Source: an uncultured Roseburia sp. (GTDB lineage Bacteria > Bacillota > Clostridia > Lachnospirales > Lachnospiraceae). From it: a stretch of 60,254 nucleotides of DNA. Within the stretch, counting starts at the first letter, position 1. Each line of letters starts with the position of its first letter. Below are positions 53,088 to 60,254 of this stretch, one piece after another. Position numbers and translations under genes: made by a program. The stretch covers positions 1 to 60,254 of the forward strand of contig UQAQ01000014.1 of the NCBI GenBank assembly GCA_900539115.1, written 5' to 3'. The notes under the pieces are model-generated. The model was not told the origin of the DNA. It was given only the letters and a program-made list of their open reading frames with translations, and did no database searches.

Positions 53088-54361
53088 ATGATGTCACCTG
53101 CCTTTATCAAAGTTCCGCCGGCTTCCAGCGTATTGTTTGGATAGTCCTCACTCGTTGTCACCCCTGATATGGCAGTATTCTTACCAATTGTCACACCGTC
53201 CGGAATCACGGTATCATCTCCAACCGTCACCAGATTAAATGCATAGACATCCGGCTTCACCTGGTTCACAACATCATCTTCGCCTTCGCCCAATACACAA
53301 TTTGCGCCGATGGTTGTATTTTCTGCGACAATCGTTTTGTTCAATACCGTATTTTTACCGATATGTGTCGAATTCATAACAATAGAATCACGAACGACCG
53401 CTCCCTCTTCAATCACGACATTGGAACCAATGACGGAATTGTGTACTTCTCCATACACTTCACAACCATCCCCCATGATTGCCTTGTCAATTACAGCGGA
53501 ATTCGCAATGTACTGTGGACGAAGCCACTCGTTTTTTGTATAAATTTTCCAAAATTCTTCATACAGATTAAATACCGGAATCAGATCGATCAATTCCATA
53601 TTGGACTCCCAATACGACCCCAATGTTCCTACATCTTTCCAATAGCCATTAAACTCGTATGCAAAGATACGGTCACCTCTTTCATGGCAATATGGTATAA
53701 TGTGTTTACCAAAGTCACATCCCGGTTGATCACGCAGTGTGATCAGTGCCTCGCGCAGCACCGGCCAGGAGAAAATATAAATTCCCATGGATGCCAGGTT
53801 GCTTTTTGGTTGTTCCGGTTTTTCCTGAAATTCCACAATCTGTTTATTGTCATCTGTAACACAAACCCCAAAACGACTTGCCTCTTCCATCGGAACCGGA
53901 ATCGTCGCCAGTGTCACATCTGCATTGTTTGATTTGTGAAAATCCAACATCACTTGATAATCCATTTTGTAAATGTGGTCTCCGCCAAGAATCAGAACAT
54001 AGTCCGGATTGTACTGCTCCATATACTTTAAGTTCTGGAAAATCGCATTGGCTGTACCCGTATACCATTCACTACTTGTACTTTTTTCATACGGTGGTAA
54101 AATCGATATTCCTCCGACATTTCTGTCAAGGTCCCACGGAATACCAATTCCAATATGCGTATTCAGCTTCAACGGCTGATATTGTGTAAGCACCCCAACG
54201 GTATCTACTCCGGAGTTAATACAGTTACTCAACGGAAAATCAATGATACGATACTTTCCCCCAAAAGCAACAGCAGGTTTTGCTACATTTGCCGTAAGCA
54301 CTCCAAGTCGCGAGCCCTGTCCTCCTGCCAGCAACATAGCTATCATTTCTTTCTTGATCAT
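53084..54361 (-). CDS. glgC: Glucose-1-phosphate adenylyltransferase
   Basis: 425 residues from the ATG with AGGGGGTGA upstream (an outer ATG at 54394 lacks a site). AMLLAGGQGSRLGVLT is the nucleotide loop, VAKPAVAFGGKYRIIDF, GGDHIYKMDY (catalytic Asp) and FQEKPEQPKS (glucose-1-P site) are conserved, and a beta-helix domain fills the last 130 residues. It makes ADP-glucose, the committed step of glycogen synthesis, as a complex with GlgD. Own promoter upstream. Confidence 0.96.
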   Translation of the reverse strand: MIKKEMIAMLLAGGQGSRLGVLTANVAKPAVAFGGKYRIIDFPLSNCINSGVDTVGVLTQYQPLKLNTHIGIGIPWDLDRNVGGISILPPYEKSTSSEWYTGTANAIFQNLKYMEQYNPDYVLILGGDHIYKMDYQVMLDFHKSNNADVTLATIPVPMEEASRFGVCVTDDNKQIVEFQEKPEQPKSNLASMGIYIFSWPVLREALITLRDQPGCDFGKHIIPYCHERGDRIFAYEFNGYWKDVGTLGSYWESNMELIDLIPVFNLYEEFWKIYTKNEWLRPQYIANSAVIDKAIMGDGCEVYGEVHNSVIGSNVVIEEGAVVRDSIVMNSTHIGKNTVLNKTIVAENTTIGANCVLGEGEDDVVNQVKPDVYAFNLVTVGDDTVIPDGVTIGKNTAISGVTTSEDYPNNTLEAGGTLIKAGDII

Positions 54362-54432
54362 CAGATCACCCCCTGTTGTAATTATGCCTGTCAAATCGTG
54401 ATATTTTAACAGGTCTCGTGAAACATAAACAT

Positions 54433-54461
54433 ATTATAACATATACAAAGTAAAATGCGAA
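54433..54461 (-). promoter_or_regulatory. Promoter of glgC-glgD
   Basis: On the minus strand TTCGCA (54456-54461), 17 bases, TATAAT (54433-54438). The leader is about 65 bases. Confidence 0.65.
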
Positions 54462-54547
54462 TACTTTTCACAAATATTTTTTGTTAAATTTATTTTTTTT
54501 GTGGAAAATGCACAATTTACCAATCCTGCCGTTTTCTTCTTGTTTTT

Positions 54548-54577
54548 TTCACCTCTTCGTTTTACAATAAATATATT
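54548..54577 (+). promoter_or_regulatory. Possible promoter of murC
   Basis: TTCACC (54548-54553), 18 bases, TATATT (54572-54577). The transcript would start only about 20 bases before the start codon, just ahead of the AAGGATGG ribosome site. Moderate match. Confidence 0.4.
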
Positions 54578-54604
54578 AGATATTAGAAAAGGATGGTTAT
54601 CAAT

Positions 54605-55987
54605 ATGTATAAAATCGATTTTAGTCACCCGGGAAAAGCTCATTTTATTGGCATCGGCGGTATCAGCATGAGCGGGTTCGCGGAGCTTTTACACACGATG
54701 GGATTTACGATCACCGGTTCCGACCGGACCGCATCCAAAATCACAAAGCACCTGGAAACTCTTGGGATAGAAGTAATATATGAACAAGCAGCCAAAAATA
54801 TAACACAAGACATCGACTTTGTCGTTTACACGGCAGCGATCTCCGAAGACAATCCGGAATTCATGCGTGCAAAAGAACTCGGTCTTCCGATGATGGAGCG
54901 TGCTTCCATGGTCGGCCAGGTCATGAAAAATTATTCGACGGCCATCGCGGTATCCGGAACTCACGGAAAAACGTCGACTACTTCCATCACATCACACATT
55001 CTTATGGAAGCAGGTCTGGATCCGACGATCTCGGTCGGCGGTATCCTTCCGGCAATCGGCGGAAATATCCGCGTCGGAAAATCCGATACGTTCATTACCG
55101 AAGCCTGTGAATACACAAACAGCTTTTTGAAGTTTTTCCCTACGATCGGAATTATCTTAAATATAGAAGCAGAACACCTCGACTTCTTCCACGATCTTGC
55201 CGACGTAAGACACAGTTTCCGCCGTTTTGCGGAACTTCTTCCAGCAAACGGAACATTGATCATCAATGCGGACATTGACAATTACAAAGAAATCACGGAC
55301 GGCCTTGCCTGCCGTGTTCTGACGTATTCTGTCGACGATGCTTCTGCTGACTTTACAGCGGCAGACATTTCTTATGACGAGCTTGGCTGTGGCGAATTTA
55401 CCGTAGTAAAATCCGGTGTGCCGGGAGCGCATTACAAATTGAACATTGTCGGAAAGCACAACATCTCCAATACGCTGGCTTCCCTTGCGCTGGCTTCTCT
55501 CTTTGAGATTCCGGCAGAGACGATTCAGGCCGGCCTTGCCAAATACAAAGGAACCGAGCGCCGTTTCGAGTACAAGGGCACATTCCGGGGAGCGACCGTG
55601 ATCGATGATTACGCACATCATCCGACAGAGATCCGTGCTACGCTGGCTTCTGCGAAAAATTATCCGCATCGTTCGCTTTATGTCGCATTCCAGCCACATA
55701 CCTATTCGCGTACGAAAAACTTTTTGGATGATTTTGCCGATGCCCTCTCCATGGCAGATCATGTCGTGCTCGCAGACATCTACGCGGCACGTGAAAAAGA
55801 TCCCGGCGACATCTCCTCCAAGGACATCGCTGACAGACTGGAAAAACTTGGAACAGACGTTACGTATCTGGGAGATTTTGAGAGCATCAAAAACTTTTTG
55901 AAAAAAAATTTAATGCACGACGACTTGTTAATAACTATGGGAGCCGGAAACATTGTAGAAGTTGGGGAAGACCTTGTCAAGTGCTAA
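54605..55987 (+). CDS. murC: UDP-N-acetylmuramate--L-alanine ligase
   Basis: 460 residues from the ATG with AAAAGGATGG 8 bases upstream. HFIGIGGISMSG is the N-terminal nucleotide-like fold, SGTHGKTSTTS the ATP loop, EACEYTNSFL and HPTEIRATL the substrate region, and FQPHTYSRT the C-terminal signature. It adds L-Ala to UDP-MurNAc, the first peptide step of peptidoglycan synthesis in the cytoplasm. It ends in a terminator built from DnaA-box sequence. Confidence 0.97.
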   Translation: MYKIDFSHPGKAHFIGIGGISMSGFAELLHTMGFTITGSDRTASKITKHLETLGIEVIYEQAAKNITQDIDFVVYTAAISEDNPEFMRAKELGLPMMERASMVGQVMKNYSTAIAVSGTHGKTSTTSITSHILMEAGLDPTISVGGILPAIGGNIRVGKSDTFITEACEYTNSFLKFFPTIGIILNIEAEHLDFFHDLADVRHSFRRFAELLPANGTLIINADIDNYKEITDGLACRVLTYSVDDASADFTAADISYDELGCGEFTVVKSGVPGAHYKLNIVGKHNISNTLASLALASLFEIPAETIQAGLAKYKGTERRFEYKGTFRGATVIDDYAHHPTEIRATLASAKNYPHRSLYVAFQPHTYSRTKNFLDDFADALSMADHVVLADIYAAREKDPGDISSKDIADRLEKLGTDVTYLGDFESIKNFLKKNLMHDDLLITMGAGNIVEVGEDLVKC

Positions 55988-55988
55988 C

Positions 55989-56189
55989 TTATCCACATTA
56001 TCCACAGCCTTATCAACATTGTGTAGAAAACAATGGCTGTGGATATTTTTTTGACTTTGTATTTTTGTGAATAACTTTTTTTACCAGTTATTTTTCTTAA
56101 AAGCCCGAATTTTCGTACATGAACATTTGTTTTTAGGAAATTTGGAAAAGTTCTTCACAGAGTTATCCACATTATCCACATTATCCACA
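55989..56189. promoter_or_regulatory. Cluster of DnaA boxes upstream of the primosome genes
   Basis: Exact TTATNCACA boxes: plus strand at 55989-55997, 55998-56006, 56163-56171, 56172-56180 and 56181-56189 (all TTATCCACA); minus strand at 56066-56074 (TTATTCACA). Near matches: TTATCAACA at 56010-56018 and ATATCCACA on the minus strand at 56038-56046. The last three plus-strand boxes are directly abutting with a 9-bp period. Between the groups is AT-rich DNA. The cluster ends 38 bases before a consensus promoter for the DnaD-domain gene. DnaA control of that operon, or a replication-initiation role, is inferred. This accounts for most of the 341-base gap. Confidence 0.8.
55999..56052 (+). terminator. 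Terminator of murC
   Basis: An 11-bp perfect stem, TATCCACAGCC (55999-56009) with GGCTGTGGATA (56035-56045), followed by seven T. The 25-base loop can form a small inner ATTG/CAAT stem. Its arms coincide with DnaA boxes. Confidence 0.8.
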
Positions 56190-56226
56190 GGCTCTTTTCT
56201 ACTAAAATGGTACAATTTTTTGCCTA

Positions 56227-56255
56227 TTTACAGATTTGAATTTTTATCATATAAT
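56227..56255 (+). promoter_or_regulatory. Promoter of the dnaD-like/dnaC-like operon
   Basis: TTTACA (56227-56232), 17 bases, TATAAT (56250-56255). Immediately downstream of the three abutting DnaA boxes. The leader is about 65 bases. Confidence 0.8.
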
Positions 56256-56262
56256 TCAAGGT

Positions 56263-56297
56263 GCCCCATCTTAAAAATGTGTTTTTGGGCATGGGGC
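56263..56297 (+). other. GC-rich leader hairpin before the DnaD-domain gene
   Basis: GCCCCAT (56263-56269) can pair with ATGGGGC (56291-56297) at the very start of the predicted transcript. No T-run follows, so it is not a terminator. It might stabilise the mRNA. Weak evidence for function. Confidence 0.3.
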
Positions 56298-56328
56298 GCG
56301 CACATCAAGAAGGGGGCCGCAGACCAAT

Positions 56329-57510
56329 ATGAGTTTTTCATTGACAACGCAATTTTCACAACAATATACGTACATACCCAATGCGTTTATCGATACCTAT
56401 ATGCCGGAGGCAAACGGAAGTTTTGTAAAGGTGTATCTGTATCTTCTGCGACAGATGGGAACGGCTACCCCGGTTTTGACGATCGAAATGATGGCAGATA
56501 TGCTTTCCAATACAGAGGCAGACATTCTTCGCGCACTGCGCTACTGGAAAAAGCAGGGACTTTTGGAGATTGAGGAAAAGGACGGCGAGATCACACATTT
56601 GTGCCTTCTCCCATTGGAAGCCGCCCCGACAGTTTCGGAACCATTTTCCGGTCCGGTTTCTGCGCCACACGTTTCCGGCGCAGCATTATCGGAGGTTTCC
56701 GCATCAACAGAACAGACTGTGTCCGAAAATATGCCGTCCGAACCCGCAAGGGTTGCGCCTGCTGCCGCCGAACCGGCTGCGTCTGAGCCTTCCCCGGTCC
56801 GCTCTGCGTCCGCTCCAGCGGTAACACGCGAACTTCCACCACGGCAGAATTACACTCCGCTTATGGCAGAAGCATTGAAAAAGGATCTTGAGATCAATTC
56901 CTGCCTCAATTCCGTGGAATCCCTTTTGGGAACGACGATGTCCGATGCCCACATGCAGCTGATCCTGTATCTGATGTCGGATCTTGGCTTTTCCCGCGAA
57001 TTGATCCTTACTTTATATGAAACTGCACTGGCAAGGGACAAGCGCAGTTCACGATACATTGAAGCGATTGCTTTGGACTGGGCGAAAAAGGGGATCCGCA
57101 CTCCCCAAGAGGCGATGGAGGAAACGCACCAGTTTCACGGCACTTACAAGGTTGTCGCCACGGCACTCGGCATCAAACGGCCTCTTGCGCCGGCAGAACG
57201 TGCGATCATTGACCGTTTTGCAGAGTTTCATTTTACCGATGACATCCTCGCAGAAGCCTGTAACCGCACCGTACTGCAGTCCGGCGACACGAACTTGAAT
57301 TATACCGCCAGCATCCTTGCAGACTGGCATAAAAAGGGCGTAAAGACGCTTGACGATATCAAAGAATGTGACAAGTCTTTCCATCGGAAGAAACAGGCAG
57401 AGGGAAAGAAAAAGGAAACCGGCCGAAAGAACCAGTTTCAGAATTTTCCGCAAAGGGCTTACAGCCAGTCTGATTATGATAATTTAGAGAAGCAGCTTTT
57501 GCAGCCGTAA
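56329..57510 (+). CDS. DnaD/DnaB-type primosome component
   Basis: 393 residues. The N-terminal winged-helix region (about 15-95, VYLYLLRQMGTATPVLTIEMMADML in parts) matches the DnaD/DnaB DDBH1 type, a Ser/Ala/Pro linker (about 105-175) is disordered, and two DnaD DDBH2-like segments follow (about 183-270 and 275-355), each ending in a DWAKKGI or DWHKKGV motif. A basic Lys/Arg tail ends the protein. In Firmicutes such proteins bring the helicase loader to the origin or to stalled forks. AGGGGG lies 12 bases from the ATG, longer than usual. Followed after 15 bases by the loader gene. Confidence 0.88.
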   Translation: MSFSLTTQFSQQYTYIPNAFIDTYMPEANGSFVKVYLYLLRQMGTATPVLTIEMMADMLSNTEADILRALRYWKKQGLLEIEEKDGEITHLCLLPLEAAPTVSEPFSGPVSAPHVSGAALSEVSASTEQTVSENMPSEPARVAPAAAEPAASEPSPVRSASAPAVTRELPPRQNYTPLMAEALKKDLEINSCLNSVESLLGTTMSDAHMQLILYLMSDLGFSRELILTLYETALARDKRSSRYIEAIALDWAKKGIRTPQEAMEETHQFHGTYKVVATALGIKRPLAPAERAIIDRFAEFHFTDDILAEACNRTVLQSGDTNLNYTASILADWHKKGVKTLDDIKECDKSFHRKKQAEGKKKETGRKNQFQNFPQRAYSQSDYDNLEKQLLQP

Positions 57511-57525
57511 AGAAAAGAGGAAATT

Positions 57526-58527
57526 ATGCAGTTATTAAATGAGCAGTTCAGTTTTTTATATTCCGATTATGATAAAACGCAGTTAAAAAACAACCGCATT
57601 CATCTGATGCGCCAGAAAGAGATCCGTGAAAAGATCCCGGCATACCGCAGATTGGAAGAGGAAATGCGGGATATGTCTGTGCTTGCAGCACGCGCCGCGT
57701 TAGAGGGTTCTCACGAAAGTATGGCGGACCTTACTGAAAAAACCGAACAAATTTCCAAACAGAAAAAGGAACTGCTGCTTCAGCATGGGTATCCGGAAGA
57801 TTATCTGGATCCGATCTATACCTGCCCGGACTGCCACGACACCGGCTATATCGGGGACAAAAAGTGCCACTGTTTCCAAAAACGCATCGTGGAATATCTT
57901 TACGAGCAGTCGAATTTAAAAGAGGTTTTGGATATTGAAAATTTTTCTCATTTTGATATTACTTATTATCCGGATGATTATATTGAAGAAAGTACGGGGC
58001 TTACCCCGCGCGATAACATCCGACGCATTCTTATGACAGCACACGCTTTTTGCGATAATTTCGGGGATTGCGAGCAAAATCTCCTTCTCTACGGCAACAC
58101 CGGAGTCGGGAAAACGTTCCTCACTCACTGCATTGCAAAAGAACTTTTATCGCAATCTTATACGGTTGTGTACTTGACTTCTATCGGTCTTTTTGATATT
58201 TTAGAGAAGAACAAGTTTGACCGTGAGTTAAGTTCATTGGAAAAAAGCACTACGGTTTCTTATATTATGAACTGTGATCTTCTGATTTTAGACGATCTGG
58301 GAACCGAGTTGACGAACAGTTTTACCACCTCACAGTTGTACCAGGTGATTGACAGCCGGCTTGTTCATAAGAAATCGACGATCATCTCAACCAATCTGTC
58401 TTTTGATGATCTCAGGGAACAATACAGCGAGCGCATCTTCTCACGCCTTACAAGCGGCTATACGCTTCTTAAAGTTACCGGCGAAGACATTCGCCTCAAA
58501 AAAGTTATTGAAGCCAGACAGAATTAA
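57526..58527 (+). CDS. DnaC/DnaI-like helicase loader ATPase
   Basis: 333 residues. A helical N-terminal part, a zinc-binding CPDCHDTG...CHC cluster (about 103-118), and an AAA+ domain (about 160-330) with Walker A LLLYGNTGVGKTF, Walker B LLILDDLGTE, sensor 1 STNLS and the arginine-finger region YSERIFSRL. This is the DnaI/DnaC family that loads the replicative helicase. AGAGG precedes the ATG. Co-transcribed with the DnaD-domain gene, forming a primosome operon under a promoter flanked by DnaA boxes. Confidence 0.93.
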   Translation: MQLLNEQFSFLYSDYDKTQLKNNRIHLMRQKEIREKIPAYRRLEEEMRDMSVLAARAALEGSHESMADLTEKTEQISKQKKELLLQHGYPEDYLDPIYTCPDCHDTGYIGDKKCHCFQKRIVEYLYEQSNLKEVLDIENFSHFDITYYPDDYIEESTGLTPRDNIRRILMTAHAFCDNFGDCEQNLLLYGNTGVGKTFLTHCIAKELLSQSYTVVYLTSIGLFDILEKNKFDRELSSLEKSTTVSYIMNCDLLILDDLGTELTNSFTTSQLYQVIDSRLVHKKSTIISTNLSFDDLREQYSERIFSRLTSGYTLLKVTGEDIRLKKVIEARQN

Positions 58528-58583
58528 TCTGCCGGCTCAAGATATATACAAACCAATCACAATTATTTTTGGAGGAGACAGTA

Positions 58584-59750
58584 ATGAGTCAAGACAATTT
58601 TGCAGACATTATCCCTTATGGAGATCTGGGTATCATCGCCCTGGAAAGCAGCCGTGCCATCGGAGAAAAAGTGGACAACTATGTATCATCATGGCGAAAT
58701 GAAAGCCGCAATGATGAAGAATCCATTCATTTCACAAGTTATAAGAAAGATTCTTATCTGATTGATGCCGTTTGCCCTCGATTTGGTTCCGGCGAATCCA
58801 AAGGTCTCTTAAACGAATCCGTTCGTGGTAAAGATTTGTACATTTTATTGGATGTATGTAATCACAGCCTTACTTACAAGGTTTGTGGACAAGTCAACCA
58901 CATGTCACCAGACGATCATTATCAGGATTTGAAACGTATCATCGCCGCTGTCAGCGGAAAAGCCAGACGAATCACTGTCATTATGCCATTTTTATACGAA
59001 GGACGCCAGCATAAACGCAGCTCCAGAGAATCTCTTGACTGCGCATTGGCACTTCAGGAATTGACCAATATGGGCGTAGAAAGCATCATCACTTTTGACG
59101 CACACGACCCTCGTGTCCAGAATGCGATTCCTTTAAACACATTCGAAACCATTCAGCCAACTTACCAGTTTATCAAGGCAATGCTGAAAAATGTTCCGGA
59201 TATCCAGATGAATCCAAAGAATCTGATGATCATCAGCCCGGATGAGGGTGCTACCGGCCGTGCCATCTACTTTGCCGGTGTTGCCGGTGTAGATATGGGT
59301 ATGTTCTACAAACGCCGTGACTACACAAAGATCGTAGAAGGCCGCAATCCGATCGTCGCTCACGAGTTCCTCGGTGCTGACGTAGAAGGAAAAGACGTTG
59401 TCATCATCGACGATATGATCTCTTCCGGAGAAAGTATGATCGACGTCGCTACCGAATTGAAGCGCCGCAAAGCAAACCGTATCTTTGTCGCTGCCACATT
59501 TGGTCTTTTCACAAACGGATTGGAGAAATTTGACAAAGCTTTTGAAAGTGGTCTCATCTACCGTGTCATGACGACAAACCTTGTCTACCAGCCGGAAGAA
59601 CTTCTTGCCAAAGAATACTACATCAACGTTGACATGAGCAAGTACATCGCTCTTCTCATCAACACGTTGAACCACGATTCATCCATCGCAAACTTGTTGG
59701 ATCCATCCGAGAGAATTCAGAAGATTTTGAAAAAATATGGTCAGCAGTAA
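58584..59750 (+). CDS. prs: Ribose-phosphate pyrophosphokinase, long form
   Basis: 388 residues from the ATG with GGAGG 8 bases upstream. ITVIMPFLYEGRQHKR, ITFDAHDPRVQNAIP and the PRPP loop VVIIDDMISSGESM identify Prs, which makes PRPP from ribose-5-phosphate and ATP for nucleotide, His and Trp synthesis. It is about 70 residues longer than the usual 315; the extra length lies in the N-terminal region (about 35-70) and the C-terminus. This long version occurs in Clostridia. A stem-loop follows. Confidence 0.93.
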   Translation: MSQDNFADIIPYGDLGIIALESSRAIGEKVDNYVSSWRNESRNDEESIHFTSYKKDSYLIDAVCPRFGSGESKGLLNESVRGKDLYILLDVCNHSLTYKVCGQVNHMSPDDHYQDLKRIIAAVSGKARRITVIMPFLYEGRQHKRSSRESLDCALALQELTNMGVESIITFDAHDPRVQNAIPLNTFETIQPTYQFIKAMLKNVPDIQMNPKNLMIISPDEGATGRAIYFAGVAGVDMGMFYKRRDYTKIVEGRNPIVAHEFLGADVEGKDVVIIDDMISSGESMIDVATELKRRKANRIFVAATFGLFTNGLEKFDKAFESGLIYRVMTTNLVYQPEELLAKEYYINVDMSKYIALLINTLNHDSSIANLLDPSERIQKILKKYGQQ

Positions 59751-59775
59751 TTGCTGAGAGGATATCGAACAGGGG

Positions 59776-59805
59776 AGCCGCACCGAGGTGCGGCTGCCTT
59801 GTTTG
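59776..59805 (+). terminator. Stem-loop after prs
   Basis: AGCCGCA pairs with TGCGGCT around a CCGAGG loop (59776-59795), followed by GCCTTGTTT. The T-run is weak but the stem is very stable and lies 26 bases after the prs stop. Confidence 0.6.
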
Positions 59806-59825
59806 GTTGGTGGCTTTTTGGGGTT

Positions 59826-60254
59826 GCTGACCTTTTTCACTTTTTGCCGGCGATAAAAGCAACGTATTTTGCTGGGTTTCCCTTTTTTGGTTGCCTTTTG
59901 GCAACGATACTTGCTTTAAAGGCAACGGCTTTCAGGGATTTCCTCGATTTTCGTTGCCTTTTTCACTTCTTGCCGGCGGTAAAGGCAACGGATTTTGCTG
60001 GGTTTCCCTTTTTTCGTTGCCTTTTGGCAACCATACTTGCTTTAAAGGCAACGGATTTCGAGGTTTTCTCTGTTTTTCGTTGCCTTTTTTGCTTCTTGCC
60101 GGCGGTAAAGGCAACGGATTTCGGGGATTTCCTCGATTTTCGTTGCCTTTTTCACTTCTTGCCGGCGGTAAAGGCAACGGATTTTGCTGGGTTTCCCTTT
60201 TTTCGTTGCCTTTTGGCAACCATACTTGCTTTAAAGGCAACGGATTTCGAGGTT
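59826..60254. repeat. Second 63-bp tandem repeat array, at least six units
   Basis: Units begin CGTTGCC (or GGTTGCC) at 59889, 59952, 60015, 60078, 60141 and 60204, an exact 63-bp period, with a decayed unit from about 59826, and the array continues past the window edge. CGTTGCCTTT pairs with AAAGGCAACG in each unit. Two sub-types alternate, one with TTCTTGCCGGCGG and one with GGCAACCATACTTGC in the middle. Period, start and pairing logic match the array at 44102-44740. It fills the 504 bases after prs; no gene is supported there. Confidence 0.9.

Noticed and set aside
55988..56328. Calling this region the chromosomal origin outright
   Set aside because: dnaA, dnaN and other classic origin neighbours are absent, and the boxes can be explained by control of the adjacent operon. 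Kept as a possibility in the findings only.
59932..60240. Lys/Asn/Pro-rich frame over the second repeat array
   Set aside because: Same cause: a stop-free 63-bp unit. No ribosome site and no recognisable fold.

Overview
The window looks like chromosome of a Gram-positive, low-to-mid GC gut-type Clostridia, most likely a Lachnospiraceae member. Support: strong AGGAGG/GGGAG Shine-Dalgarno sites, sigma-A type promoters, a GlgC/GlgD pair, SpoVG, a DnaD-domain/DnaC-like primosome pair, an amylomaltase, and zinc-ribbon Ser/Thr kinases with the IKEYFP signature. The species is inferred from gene content only.

Region 1 (1-36 kb, minus strand) is one almost gapless array of about 25 genes read leftwards. 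It encodes six Hanks-type kinases, two PP2C phosphatases, eleven FHA-domain proteins (including an ABC exporter with two FHA domains, a vWA-TM-FHA protein and a kinase-FHA protein), one LytTR response regulator, a DUF4139-type protein and several exported proteins (amidase/lectin, MBG/Ig-like, lipoprotein, DUF6273/LRR). Ten of the proteins carry a similar small N-terminal zinc ribbon. Together they look like a phosphorylation network spanning the envelope: extracellular sensors (PASTA, solute-binding-like, vWA), cytoplasmic kinases, FHA readers at the membrane, phosphatases for reset, and secreted wall-acting outputs. I know of no described system with this composition; it is the main candidate for novelty. 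A divergent XRE regulator with a 22-bp tandem operator and a consensus promoter sits at its upstream end (36.0-36.6 kb).

Region 2 (36-44 kb) is a mixed accessory stretch: XRE regulator, a LytTR response regulator/GHKL histidine kinase pair with an inverted-repeat promoter, a small serine hydrolase, an AAA_14/DUF4143 ATPase behind three 33-bp-spaced direct repeats, a lipoprotein, a Dabb protein and a PD-(D/E)XK-like protein. It ends in a ten-unit 63-bp tandem repeat array.

Region 3 (44.8-60 kb) is housekeeping. On the minus strand are malQ, a PrsA/SurA-like lipoprotein, mfd and pth (one probable operon), then spoVG, glgD and glgC. On the plus strand are murC, a DnaD-domain gene, a DnaC/DnaI-like loader and prs. 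The murC-dnaD gap holds a dense cluster of DnaA boxes next to a consensus promoter. After prs a second 63-bp array, related to the first, runs off the window.
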